Source: Diplolepis rosae
Lineage: Eukaryota; Arthropoda; Insecta; Hymenoptera; Diplolepididae
Direction of reading: 5' to 3'
DNA length: 64,000 bases
Assembly: GCA_030998225.1 (NCBI GenBank)
Contig: JAPYXD010000716.1
Coordinates: 1-64,000, forward strand
Position numbers and translations under genes: made by a program. Shown here piece by piece: positions 9,400 to 21,300 of this stretch. Under the pieces are notes generated by a model. That model was not told where the DNA came from and did no database searches. It was given only the letters and a program-made list of their open reading frames with translations. Each line of letters starts with the position of its first letter. Position 1 is the stretch's first letter.

Positions 9400-10973
9400 A
9401 TGGCCGTACTTGTCCTGTATATAAAATCAAATATGGAAAAAATTAATAAAGGAAAAGACAGAAAAGAACTTAGACATAAACTTTTAAATACTGCTTCAAA
9501 TTTTTTAAATAGTTCTCAAAAAATTCCTGCAATTGACAAATCCATAGCCAAAAATTTAAAAGAAACCAAATTATTTTTACAAAAAAATACTGAGTTATTC
9601 ATCACAAAAGCTGACAAAGGCAATGTTACGGTAATTTTAAATCGTTCTGATTACAATGAAAAAATCTTACAACTTTTGAATGACAATTCTACTTACAAAA
9701 AAATAAATTACAAACCCCTCAAACTTATGAAAAAAGATACTTGTAAACTGTTAGAAAATTAGAGGGTTAAAGGTTTCTTAGGAAAAAATGTAACAAAGAA
9801 AGATATTTCTATTAACAACACAATCTTACCAAGAATATATGGTCTACCGAAAATCCATAAACAAAATTTTCCTCTACGTCTAGTGGTTTCACTAATTAAT
9901 ACTCCCACTTATTACATGTCAAAGCTTTTTGAAAAAATCCTAAGGAAGTCTTTACCACCTCTGAATTGACAGGTTAAAAATTCATTTATTTTGAAGGATA
10001 TCATTTCTAAAACGAAAATTCCAACAGATCATATCATGATTTCATTAGATGTCTCGTCCTTATTTACAAATGTTTCGTTTGATTTGGTAATAAACAGTAT
10101 AAATAAAAGATGGAATTTTATAAAAAGTACCACAAATTTGCCTTTAGATAAATTTTAAAGGGGTATTGAATTCCTTATGGATAACACTTTTGTTCCAGTT
10201 TGATAACAAATATTATCAGTAAGTTTTTGGTACTCCAATGGGTTCTCCGATTTCTCCAATGTTGGCAGATTTAGTTTTACAAGATCTTGAGGAAGTTGTC
10301 TTAAATAAATTAAGTTTCAAAATATATGCTTATTACAGATATGTTGATGACACATTTTTAATTATTCCAAAGAATATGATTAAAGAAACTTTAGAAAACT
10401 TTAATTCTTATCACTCTCGTTTAAAATTTACATATGAATTAGAATTTGAAAACTCTTTCGTTTCTAAATCTTTTGATGATAAAAAAGGAAGATGGTATCA
10501 TTGAAACAAACTGGCATAGAAAAAACACGTTTTCAGGTAGATATTTAAACTATTTCTCAAATCATCCTCTTCAACAAAAAATTGCAATTATAAAAAATTC
10601 GATAGACACTGCTATACTACTGTCACATGAAAAATTTCATGATGAAAATTTAGAAATTATTAAAAATCTTTTGATGTTGAATAATTATCCTAAAAATTTC
10701 ATAAACAAACATATCAAAAACAGAATTTTCCAATTAAAAAATAAAGATAGAAATTTCTTTTTCATTCCGAAGAATAATGAAAGAGAAATAGACTATAAGC
10801 GTGTAATTTCTATTCCTTATTATGGAAATTTATCTTGTAAAATTAAAAGACAACTAAAAGAAACCACTGTTTTCAAAAACATTTCAAAATTAGATAAATA
10901 CATAAAATTAGGAACAGAACCTTTGAATAAATCTGAAATTTCAAATGTAGTTTATAAAATTAATATAAATTAA
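9400..10973 (+). pseudogene. Penelope-like element reverse transcriptase, decayed
   Basis: Three reading-frame segments together cover about 520 codons of a Penelope-like reverse transcriptase. The N-terminal part has LFITKADKGNVTVILNRSDY (about 9592-9651), typical of this class. Next come RIYGLPKIHK and ISLDVSSLFTNVS (10036-10074), the A motif with its catalytic Asp. GTPMGSPISPMLADL follows (from 10229), and the YVDD active-site box is at 10340-10351. The C-terminal extension runs to 10973. Breaks seen are TAG at 9760, TGA at 9967, TAA at 10156, TGA-TAA at 10201-10206, a frameshift between 10206 and 10238, and another near 10450-10500. The frame ends at SNVVYKININ, just before the GIY-YIG endonuclease would start, so the nuclease domain is missing. 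It cannot encode an active enzyme. Confidence 0.88.
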
Positions 10974-10975
10974 TA

Positions 10976-11348
10976 TCTTTAGTGTAACCACACATTTTTA
11001 TTACAAAAAATTTTTAACATAAAAAATTATGAAGGAAACTTGTTATCCATCTTTGCTGAGTGCAATAGTTTTTTTCATTGAATTTGACAAAAATTGGAAA
11101 TTAAAAAAGTTTTAATAATTGACCTATGTATAAACAAATTTCGACGAATGTTCCAATTTTATCAATTTTTGACAGAATATTTAAACAAAATTTTAATTCT
11201 AATGATAAATAGTATAAAAAATCGATTGGAGATATGTTCCTCAATGTGTGTTAAAAAATGCGACAGAATATCACAGGTATTTTGATTTTTATATATTTAA
11301 GGAAAAAACAATTTTTATTTTATTCTCAAGAATTTCTTCTTTTTTTTG
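10976..11348. other. AT-rich spacer, no gene
   Basis: It lies between the Penelope-like fragment and the TA-flanked DNA transposon. No GIY-YIG remnant could be read in any frame, so the endonuclease end is truly absent here. A 63-codon open frame at 11094 has no recognisable feature. Confidence 0.5.
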
Positions 11349-11928
11349 TATAGGGTAGATTGGCCAGTGAATGACCGGTTTATATGTTTGCGATGTTCAA
11401 TGCACTATATTAAAATTATTATAAGGAATAAGAGTATGTTGTATGGATCAATATGTTGCTTGACACATAAATTTAATGAGAAAATACATTAATTTGTAAA
11501 AATTTCTATTGAATATTTTTAAATGAATTTTCTTTTAATAATTACTAGTTTGCCTAGTGAATGACCACTGACACCCAATGAATGACCGATGCCTACCCAG
11601 TGAATGACCAGTGCTTTTTGACGCAAACGTTATTTATGGTTATGTGGTTATTTTAAAATGCAAAATGAAAAATCAAGTAATTATTTATTGAATGATTATG
11701 TAGGGTAAATAATTATAGAAAAATTATTCTTGAAAGAACATTGATAATTTATATTCATTAATTTTTTTCTTAAACATTAATGAACACATTTATAAAGTTA
11801 TATAAATATAATTTAACATCATTTGAAATTACAAGTAGAATTCAACGCCAATACATCAAATGAATTTAATTCATTATTCTTAATCTATATATTAAATGTT
11901 TTTAATTAATAAATTTTATGAATTGATA

Positions 11929-12243
11929 TTACATTTCTTTATCGTTATTAATATAATTTAATACTTCTTGTTTAAGCCTTTTCTTAGGACGCTTTGTAAC
12001 AATATAACTTTCTAATCCTAATATCTCAGCTCGTTGCTTTAACATTAATTCTAAAACATTTTTTTCTTTTTATTGTTTTTTCTTCAAAGCTAACTTTTTT
12101 TTTCTTGCATTTCTTTCTTCTTTTTTTCTATTTCTTCGGCGCACTCTTTGTACTCTTGGTGTAGATTGCTTTTGACTTTCATTTTTACTGAAAGGGCTAA
12201 TTCTGGTACGATTACTTGTGACTTTTTGTTGAATTTTAGGCAT
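11929..12243 (-). pseudogene. Basic C-terminal transposase-like remnant with one stop
   Basis: The minus-strand frame from ATG at 12243 runs 57 codons to a TAA (12072-12070) and continues in frame to a TAA at 11931-11929, 104 codons in all. The protein is very basic: STPRVQRVRRRNRKKEERNA, then KKKLALKKKQ, stop, KEKNVLELMLKQRAEILGLE, then TKRPKKRLKQEV. Lys/Arg-rich tails of this style are common at the C-terminus of CENP-B-domain pogo/Tigger-type transposases, which would fit the TA target. No DDE catalytic motif or CENP-B DNA-binding domain is present, so this is a leftover tail at best. An overlapping 63-codon frame from 12281 is less consistent with coding. Confidence 0.4.
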
Positions 12244-12341
12244 TTATACAAATTAAATAGGAAGCGATTCTCAACATTCACTTATTATTAACTTATATTT
12301 ATTTTTACCTAACGTAACTATCACAGGTGAATTTTCAGCGG

Positions 12342-12440
12342 TCACTGACTGGTCGTTGCAAATTCTTATCGACCCAGTAAATGACCGCCCGGCCATTTAC
12401 TGGAAGAAGACACTATATTGAAGTACCAGTGAATGACCGT
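12342..12440. promoter_or_regulatory. Internal cluster of the GTGAATGACC motif with palindrome
   Basis: Four motif copies fall within 100 bp. Two of them form a near-perfect palindrome at 12375-12402: CAGTAAATGACCG, two bases, CGGCCATTTACTG, with one mismatched pair. The other copies are at 12339-12352 (minus) and 12426-12439 (plus). A protein-binding cluster, for example for the cognate transposase, is the simplest reading, but this is inference. Confidence 0.5.
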
Positions 12441-12841
12441 AACAATTTTCAAATTATTTGATATATTTTGAATTTTACAAACCAAGAAGGCCGTATTTTA
12501 AAGCTCAAATTTTACTCTAATATACTAGGATAATATTTGTATTACATTTTTGTTTCAAAGTTTGAATTAATAGATACTTTATAAAATACAATCTTTTGAG
12601 GTTAATAGCTAAAAATTTCATGATTTTTTAGAAATTGACTATCGCGGTAACTTAACTATTTTTTTAAAAATATTATTAAATATTCTTTTATAGCAAATAA
12701 ATTGAATTGGTTATATTAATAACTAAGGAATCTGATAGAATTTTTTAAAAACATGGAAGTATTATTTATATTTAAAAAATTGATATTATTATAAAGCGGT
12801 CATTCATTGGTACGTGGTCATTCACTAGCCAATCTACCCTA

Positions 12842-13648
12842 ATTATTATAGAATTTTCAACAACAAACCAATTCTTTTTTTTCTTACTTAGAATTGTGTA
12901 CAATTTTTTCCGATTTGTACTTTTTTTAATACAGCGCAATGGAAATTGTCTGTTGATTTAAAATTTTTTTTTTAAATCCCTTTAGCAATCAAACTGTTTC
13001 ACAAATTATTAGATGTTATTCAGGACCCTGTCAAGAAACTATTTTTTTTAAAAAACGACTTTGGGAATCATTACGGGAAATCATGCTTTTTACGACGTGC
13101 TGTCTGGACTAAATGATGAGAAGAATGACTTTAATTAGAAAATTCGAGACAATTGATAAAGAGGCACTGACGTTTATACCGCTTAGGAGTTTTATGAGAT
13201 CAGAAAGAAAAATCTTGCGCGTACCTTTTTCAAGTGGTTATTAATTAAACTGCTAAAGAGTCAAGAGTGTGTAGAAGAGGAATTGAGAGAAGCAAGGCAG
13301 AGAGTTTACATTTGGGCACCGAATCTCTCGAGTCTTGCGTTTGCCTGGGAGGTTAGCTAGGGACTTTGTGAAAGCTTAATTAGATTTGATCAAGGGGGTG
13401 ATAATTGCCAGGCGCTAAGAACACTAATGAACGGCCACTCTCACTTTGTCACGAAACGAGTATGAAATATTAGCACTTCCTGTTAATAAACTACTCCGGA
13501 AAATTGTACTCAAGTGAATCACTGAATTCTTGACTCCTGTTGAACCATTTCTTGTGACAACTTGTTTCGGTCATTTATTCAAAAAAATTATTAAAATTTA
13601 AGGGTATCGATCAATTATTTGGTATTTTTCAAATCCACTTGAATTTAC
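12842..13648. other. No supported gene
   Basis: Between two DNA transposons. The sequence becomes less AT-rich from about 13040. No open frame with recognisable motifs and no terminal repeats were found. Confidence 0.45.
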
Positions 13649-13652
13649 TTAA

Positions 13653-14325
13653 GGGGGGATATACATATAGACGGCTAAAATCGTTAATCAACTTTGCGCG
13701 TGGATTGAAGGAAAAGTATAAATGTTGCGGACCTCTAATTTTGTATAAATGAAGTTTATTAGTTATTGAATAATATACAAATATTGATTTTGTAAATATC
13801 GTGCCCCGTTCGCGAATTTCAGCTACCAAAGTTAAATCTGCACATCCTGCAGAGGCAAACTGTGCGAATAATGGAGCCTCTGGAACTCAATTTACAACAA
13901 AAAAATGTTAACAATTTTGTTAGATCATTGCATTTACTCGAACATGACATTGTTGGTTTTTGAAAATAATAACTTTTTAAAAATTGAAGCAACAAATATG
14001 AAAAATTTGATTTCTTGCCATTTTTATTTTTGCAGAAATTTGTTTAAAAAAAATTTTGCAGCAAAAATAAAAAATGTCACTTTCAAGAATATTATATTAA
14101 CTGTAATTAAAAAAAAAAAATATGAAAATTGGTAAATCCGTTTTCTCGCTATCTTTCCCACCGATTGAAAAACATGGTTTTTGTCAAAACGCGTCAGAAG
14201 ATTTCACATGAAAGAAACTATATTTTTATTTAAAACTTCGCAGGCGTACTTTTGAATATCAGTAGACTCGATTAAAAAATTAAAAAATTAATTGATTTCT
14301 TGAACCATTTATATGCATATCCCCC
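13653..14325. mobile_element. TTAA-flanked miniature transposon, 673 bp
   Basis: The ends are inverted: GGGGGGATATACATATAGACG at the left and the complement of CATTTATATGCATATCCCCC at the right, matching at about 17 of 20 positions. A TTAA lies immediately outside each end (13649-13652 and 14326-14329), the target duplication used by piggyBac-type elements. The interior is AT-rich and encodes no transposase; a 76-codon frame at 13905 is without features. Non-autonomous. Confidence 0.75.
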
Positions 14326-14329
14326 TTAA

Positions 14330-17069
14330 TCCAACTGAATTTCAATAAAAAAAAAATTAAGTCTATCACTCTGTTACGAGGGAAGGAAACTAAGAAAATA
14401 CATAAAAACCTTAAAAAAGATATGGGTGATAAAAATATTATAATAGATTGGAAAATGTCGATAATTATAATTCAAACAGTACCGTTTCAGAGAATGATTC
14501 CTTCCCATAAAAGGTGTTAATTTCTATTCACTATTTACATTCCTCTACAGGTTACCTCCAGAATTCTTAGGGAAAGACATGAAGTTTTATGTCTTCCTTT
14601 ATTATTTTTGTATTGAATATTTTATATGATTGTTTTTCTAGATCGATATATCAAAGGCACGTATAAAACAAAAGATGACCGATAAGTTCGACGAGAGATA
14701 ATGTCAGAAGTTTAGGTATACATTCCACATTCTTCAAGATAAATATGATAAAATATCATGATAAGATATAATAACGTTTGCTCTAAAATAAATAGAATAT
14801 ACTGACTTTTCAATTTTTCTACATTATCAAAAAAATTACGTGCTTCTTTTAGATATTTTAAAATTTTCCCATGAATTACTAGTAAAATTCAAAGTAGAAG
14901 AATATTTTTAGAAAAAGAAATAGAGTTTTCAGTCTTCCTTTATTATTTTTGGACTAATTCCAGTCCTATCAGGATTCTTTAGACTTGGACTTTAGAGGGG
15001 AAAAATTTGAGAGAGTTCCTTATATAGTTATGACTGTGGTCTTGGATAAATCTCGCGGGATTTGATGCATGACGTCGTACTTTTTGACTTAACCACAGAG
15101 CAGACGTGCAAGCTACACGGAAAGTTCACTGGCGCAGGGTTATAGAGATTTTTATGAACGTACTCTGGTTGCACTACGAACCACGAGGAATGATTTTTCT
15201 CGTGTGAGTAGTGGCAACGTAACATTTTTGTTACTGCAAAAGTTCGTTTGAAAAAAGCAATCACAGTAAATTTTTTATGAGACCCATTTTTTCAACTTTT
15301 TTTATACCTTGCGTTCAGAAATACATCTTAAATGTTGATTGCAGTCTAGCATTGTTTTAATAAATTAATTAATTGAACCTTAATTTCAATATTTGGCAGG
15401 AATGCAATAGTAGTTGGAAACTATTTATTCGTCCCCTTTGCACAATTCATCAGATGTATGAAAACAAAGGTGAAAGGGAGCCGGGCCAAATTCCGAGAGT
15501 GGACCCTTCGTGCAGATGAGATCCTGTCTTGATTATTCGTCAATGTGCATTCAACACTTTTCATCCAGATTCCCTTTGTTCTTTTATTATAGTTACTCTC
15601 ATTAGACAAATACGCATAGATAATTTTCGAAATTTGTTTACAAAATAATTCAATTACAAATATTAACAGTCACATGTGCCACAAAAGCCTTGAAATTATT
15701 GTTTAGTGCATCATTTTTGTCCTTAAAGCCTCGTACGAAGGGTTATTCCCAAAACACTAAACTCCCCTTCTGCTTCACTGACAAGTAAGCCTATCAATCA
15801 TATTTTTCGGAGACGTCGGTTGTGTTAAGTGGATTTGACGATTTCTTTTCGATAATTTAGGGGAACTGAGACTCATCTGCGTGAGTGTTTCTATGCGATA
15901 AGGATGTCAACGTAAGACAAGTAAAGATTGATTCAAACGTCGATAAAAGGTTATTAAACTGGCTTGGAGCTAAGTGGTTCACGTCTCTACTAAGGTCGGT
16001 AAGTCAGGGTTTATGTCTTGATAAGCTCACAACAGGAAAATCCATTGAATAACACGGATTTAAATTTGTTGTAAAGCGAATTGAAACATCAAAATGTGAC
16101 GTATGCTTATCAGTTCATCTGGATCGCGTGACAACTGCGTGAATAGATGTAGGCACACGTGAGCGTGAGTGAAGATACTCGACATCAAAGCCGCACGCGA
16201 CTCGTGATTGAAAGGACACGTGACATGGAAAGTCATGAATAGCGAAGGGATGGGCGCCCGTCCACCAATCAATAGCCAACCAGCTTCGCCTCTCACGGAG
16301 ATGCACTTGTGTACCTGAGTATAGGTTGACTAGATAGTCAGCTTACACTGAACCATTACAAATCTCGTGGCACTTTGGGATAATTTTATGCCTGCATAGT
16401 GACAGCATCTAAATCGTCCTCGTCCCCTTAAGGAGAATCGTCTGGGTACATTAAGCTCGAACAAAGGAGACTTGAGCTTTGATTTCCGACTGCTGTTAAG
16501 AGTACTCCTTCCCAAAGACCCTTTCGAAAGCTCCTCGAAACTACGAGAGGAAAAAGTCTGGGGATCTTCAGAGGTGAGATTTAAGTTTTAATTGTTGGAA
16601 ATGAGAAATGAAGATTTCTTAATTGCTGCCTATAAGAGGGTACGTTCTTCTCGATGACTATCGACAATAGAGACCGAAGAAGAAAGAAAACTTTCAGTTA
16701 ATCTGATTTTCCAGAGTATCTACTACAATTCCAAACGAGATTTCCGGTTTATTATCCAAATTCCCGCTCAATTCAAAAATGTAAAGATGTCTACACCAAA
16801 GCTCAACAGAATTTATAATTAATCCACTTGCATTTTAGTTAACGAATTCTTTAAACTTTTCAATGACTTTATGCAAACAGAATTGGGTACATCAGGAAGC
16901 AGTAAGTCTTCTACGTATCAAGAATCACTAGTTGAATAATACCCCACTTAGCAAAAATACAGCTATCATTTCCTTTTTTACTAAACGAGATTGCATAACC
17001 ATGAACGGGGATACATCATCTTCAAAAACCGATACTTTGCAATGGAATTTAGATGGGACATCATAATAG
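14330..17069. other. No supported gene
   Basis: Mixed AT-rich sequence with a more GC-balanced part at 15.0-16.6 kb. Several 60-78-codon open frames on the minus strand (15264-15028, 15609-15421, 16296-16060, 16515-16330) lack recognisable domains and overlap others. They may reflect base composition only. An exon cannot be excluded without transcript data. Confidence 0.4.
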
Positions 17070-17071
17070 TA

Positions 17072-18355
17072 TTGGATATATAACTTAATTCGTGCGGTTT
17101 GCTAAGAGATGGCGTAACTTGATTATTATTCCATCGTTCCAATATTCCGAACATGCGTTGGAAAGCTACTGTCATTGTGCGTCTTTTTCAGTATATGTCA
17201 TTCATTTGAAGCGTAAACAACAATAATTTTTTTCATCAAATATGTCGAACTTTGTGTCTGAAAAAGTGTTTTTGCGGGGAGTTCTTCTTCATTACTTTAA
17301 TATGAAGAAAACTGCTGCCGAAAGTAATCGTATTTTGGTGGAAGTTTATGGTGAACATGCTCTAGCTGAGCGAACGTGCCAAAAGTGGTTTGCACGATTT
17401 AAAAGTGGTGATTTTGGTTTGGAAGACGAAGAACGTCCTGGGCAGCCAAAAAAGTTTGAAGATGAAGAACTGGAAGCATTACTCGATGAAGATTGTTGCC
17501 AAACACAAGAAGAGCTCGCAGAATCTTTGAGAGTCACTCAAGCAGCCATTTCAAAACGTTTAAAAGCAGCCGGATACATTCAAAAGCAAGGAAATTGGGT
17601 TCCACATGAACTCAAGCCGAGAAACGTTGAAAGGCGGTTTTGCATGTCCAAAATGCTACTGGAACGCCACAAAAAGAAGTCATTTTTGCATCCGATTGTT
17701 ACTGGTGATGAAAAATGGATCTATTACGACAACCCCAAGCGCAAAAAATCATATGTGAAACCCGGCCAACCAGCCAAATCAACAGCAAAGCCGAATATCT
17801 ATGGCGCGAAGGTAACGCTCTGTATTTGGTGGGATCAGAAGGGTGTGCTGTATTATGAGTTGCTAAAACCGGGTGAAATTATCAATGGAGAACGCTACCG
17901 AACACAATTAATTCGTTTGAAGAGAGCAACAGCCGAAAAACGCCCGGAATATGCGACCAGAGACGAGGCAATAATTTCCCATCATGACAACGCTCGGCCC
18001 CATGTTGCTATTCCGATTAAGAACTATTTGGAAAACAGTGGATGGGAAGTTTTACCCCACCCGCCTTATAGCCCAGACCTTGCCTTTTCTGACCACCATT
18101 TTTTCTGGTCGATGCAGAACGCCCTCACTGGAATATGGTTCACATCAGAACAGGGTATCAAAAATTGGCTTGATTCATTCTTGTCCGCCAAGCCGGCGCA
18201 GTTCTTTTGGGATGGAATCCACAAATTGCCAGAAAGATGGGAAAAAGTCATAGCTTCAGACGGGCAATACTTTGAGTAATACTATTGTACATGTTTTTCT
18301 TAAATAAATGTTCAAATTCTGAAAAGAAACCGTACGAATTAAGTTATAGATCCAA
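17072..18355 (+). mobile_element. Complete mariner transposon, 1284 bp
   Basis: The left end TTGGATATATAACTTAATTC then GTGCGGTTT (17072-17100) is matched by the reverse complement of the right end (18327-18355) at 27 of 29 positions. TA dinucleotides at 17070-17071 and 18356-18357 are the target duplication. A single uninterrupted transposase gene lies inside, with AATAAA at 18303-18308 just after its stop. Size, TIRs and gene length are all normal for mariner. This is the only element in the window with both intact ends and an intact gene. Confidence 0.95.
17242..18279 (+). CDS. Mariner transposase, 345 aa, intact
   Basis: Encodes a DD34D transposase that would excise the element at its TIRs and insert it at TA. 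The paired helix-turn-helix DNA-binding region covers roughly residues 1-110 (ACQ-type helix around TCQKWFARFKSGDF at 45-58, second HTH at about 86-110). The linker WVPHEL is at 119-124. The catalytic Asp residues are D156 in VTGDEKW, D249 in HHDNARPH and D284 in SDHHFF, with 34 residues between the last two. Length and these positions match Drosophila Mos1, as I recall it. The C-terminus is GQYFE, typical of the family. Oddities are PDLAFSDHHFF where most relatives have PDLAPSDYHLF, and HHDN where HDN is often preceded by another residue; either could lower activity. The start at 17242 gives the family's usual MS-F opening. The open frame and high TIR identity suggest recent arrival. Confidence 0.95.
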   Translation: MSNFVSEKVFLRGVLLHYFNMKKTAAESNRILVEVYGEHALAERTCQKWFARFKSGDFGLEDEERPGQPKKFEDEELEALLDEDCCQTQEELAESLRVTQAAISKRLKAAGYIQKQGNWVPHELKPRNVERRFCMSKMLLERHKKKSFLHPIVTGDEKWIYYDNPKRKKSYVKPGQPAKSTAKPNIYGAKVTLCIWWDQKGVLYYELLKPGEIINGERYRTQLIRLKRATAEKRPEYATRDEAIISHHDNARPHVAIPIKNYLENSGWEVLPHPPYSPDLAFSDHHFFWSMQNALTGIWFTSEQGIKNWLDSFLSAKPAQFFWDGIHKLPERWEKVIASDGQYFE

Positions 18356-18357
18356 TA

Positions 18358-21300
18358 TATCCAAGTTTAGTTATTTATAACAATACTATTTACGTCACTT
18401 TTATATGATTAGTGAAAATCGAATGCACACTTGATGCACTAATATTTAAAAGTTGCTAAATCAGCTGGTATGTAATTCGTTGATCTGCGTTTATTAGATT
18501 TTTAACAGCAACCACATTTCCAGGTTCCAGGCGTTAGCCCATCCAGCGGGTGGCCTGGACGAAGATTTTACATAGGCAATCATCACCCAGTACTTGAGAC
18601 ATTTCCTAGAAGCATCGGTCTACTGTCAAGCCACGTAAAAAGTTGTATTTTAAAATCGCACGAAATACAATCGCTGTCTAACTTGCCATATCTTATCGTA
18701 TTCGCTTAGCTTGCCAAGAAAATAATGTAAGCAGGATATCGAGTCTCTGAGTACCCTACTCTTTTTCTACGCTCTATTCATCCATCTCATCTTCACCCTT
18801 TTCTCCTTTGTCACTGCTCGGAGCCGCAAGACTTACCGAGTCAGCTACGTAAGTCTTCAAGTAATTTCAGGGGCACCATAGAGGTAAAGAGTGCTATTTT
18901 GAACATCACCGATCTCGTCGAACCAGTTGCAATTACTTTCGAATTCAACATTGCTTGTGCGTGGGGCATTGAATTAGCATGGAGAATTAGATAATCGATC
19001 GGTTTTGTCGTCAAAGGACAATTACGATTTCGCTAACAGAGTAACGGAGGAGAATACCTGCCAATACCGTAAACTGTCTAATCAAACGAGCTACAAGCAT
19101 TTCCTGCTCATTTTCTCCCCGGGGCATCTTTGCGCATCTCCTCCATTCAGGCAAACTTCCTCTCTCACTCTGTGAACCTTCGGATCTCGGCGCACGTACC
19201 GAACATATAAATTGTCAGGGGATACACCAAACTGGCGATAACCTCGTGACAATCTATTTAGCTCACCTAAACGCCTCGATCACCTACTCGATACTCTAAA
19301 TAAAAGGGAACCAACTGAATTTATTCAAAAATGGTAAAACGACGCGGTTTCCGTTCTGTAAATTTTAATGCTGAGAGAAAATTATAAAACCGAATCAGAT
19401 TTTACGTCAAACCAACTTCTTGAATAAGAATAATCTGCAACAGATTCATCTTCTCTGAAATCCCTCTTAATTAAAAACAATGTAGTAATAAATATTGCTT
19501 GAGAAAGAGTTGGAAGTGATAGGTATTAGGCAAATCCTTTTGACTAGTCCTTAGTTTGCTTTCTGATGAGTACACTCAAGTACTGCCTTCTTGTCGATTC
19601 TCGAGTTAGGTACTCCCTCTGTTTTCATTAAGATATTAAGAACTTTCTCGACAAACCCTTGAGTTAATCCGCCCGGTTAACCGGAGGGTCTGTTCAAAGA
19701 GAGGAGTCTACAACCTTGCAATGAAAATTTGCGATTATGAATATAAAAGAAGGCCCTTGAAGGTCGCACTCGGAAAATGAATAGTGGCAAATGTTCCAAG
19801 TCGCTCGTTCTTTTTCTTTTCTCCCCTTGTCATTGATATGCAAGAATACTTTTAGGGAAATGTTATAGCGTTCTGTTAAGAGGACAACGCTTCAAAAATG
19901 ATTAAAGGAAAGTAGAATAGTCCATCTTTTTGAAATTCAAATAGAAACATAAATTCAAGTTTATACAGGAATTTAGTTAGATGATTGAGTTAAAGAAATA
20001 TTTGCAAGTGAAAGTGCTTAAAAGGTAAATTCTTTTACAAAAAGGAAATAACCTTTCGAGTTCAATGAGCTCTCTCATTCAACGGAAGTAACCAATCGAG
20101 CGAGCAAAGATAAGCCTGCCGATAATGGAAGTGAACGAACATTCTACGTTACTTTAGTGTTACATGGACGTTACCACGGTAGCTGGGTGACGTCGCGCCT
20201 CGTCAGGATCAAGCCAAGCAACGAGGTGTATGAATCCTCTGTAAGCCTAGAAGATAACGGATATGGGACTATTTGTGAAAGCCCATTTATTTAATGGCTT
20301 TCAAAGTTCAGGCTTTAAATACATCACCTCAATAGAAATTTCTAACAAATTATTCAGATTTCCCAACCTTATTAGGATTTTTCGCAATGGAATTTGTAAT
20401 TTTCCTAAACATATATATTTTTATGAACCCCTCCAAACACTGCATTTCGGTAGGATTTTGGAGATGGGATATCTGCAGTATATATTAATGAAATTAGAAA
20501 GGAATTATTTCAAAAGATTTGCTCCTCTCATTCAAGTAGGATAAATCTAATTTGCTATTTCGAGAGATTAGCATTCAGCAAGGATCTATGGTAGCCGGAA
20601 GCAACGAAATTCAAGCGAAAATTAAAATTTCTTATCGCGTAGTCCGCGTAATTCCGTACCTTAATCTTACCCTCGGATTCCACCGGAAAAGTTCCCAGCT
20701 CGAATCGATGTGTCTCGTCAGCCTGCGAAGTAGTATACTTACTGCTCCGGTCAGACCTCGAGGAACTACAACTGTTCGAGAAAGAACTTCAGCGATGTAA
20801 CGGCTTAAGAATCACGGAATGTCTTGAGAATTGACCAAGTTTCTAAATTAGTTCTCTTTACGTTTTCCAGAAAAAGTTAAAACTATACTTATACAAAATA
20901 AAAAATACTGATTCTATCCCCGCCTTCTTCTATTAGTTTTCAAATTGTGCTTGTTTGTAAGTTGTAAATCACTTTCACTCTCGTAACGCAATCAAATATT
21001 TCAAAGTCTAGTTTTCGTTTGAGGTTGAAGATAAACAGCGCACGGCGTGAATTCATTAAAACTCAAGTCGACTGGAGAAGTTACGATAAACTTGTTTCAT
21101 GACGAGGCCGACTAATTCATTTTTACTAAACGAGTGGACAAACTTTTTAAAGTACATTTTCCCTCAAGTTTCACTCGGCGGTTCGTCAGAACAAAGTTCA
21201 CTAGAATCGCCGTTCCCTCTCGTCTTTATTGCTTCCGAAAATCTCATCCGCGTTTAATCTCAAGAAAATTCGTTAATAAAAAATGTCTCTAATTTGAAAT

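Larger units (their letters stand above)
11353..12839. mobile_element. TA-flanked DNA transposon with ten internal repeat motifs
   Basis: The terminal inverted repeats are GGGTAGATTGGCCAGTGAAT GACC at the left (11353-) and the complement of GGTCATTCACTAGCCAATCT ACCC at the right (-12839), differing by one base in 24. A TA lies outside each end (11351-11352 and 12840-12841), as expected of Tc1/mariner/pogo-type insertion. The word CCAGTGAATGACCG and close variants occur ten times: plus strand at 11364, 11554, 11575, 11597, 12374 and 12426, and minus strand near 12339, 12390, 12797 and 12815. They cluster at both ends and at 12.34-12.44 kb, as transposase-binding subterminal repeats would. The interior holds only a short basic remnant on the minus strand. 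The ends are seen; assignment to pogo/Tigger is inference. Confidence 0.8.
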
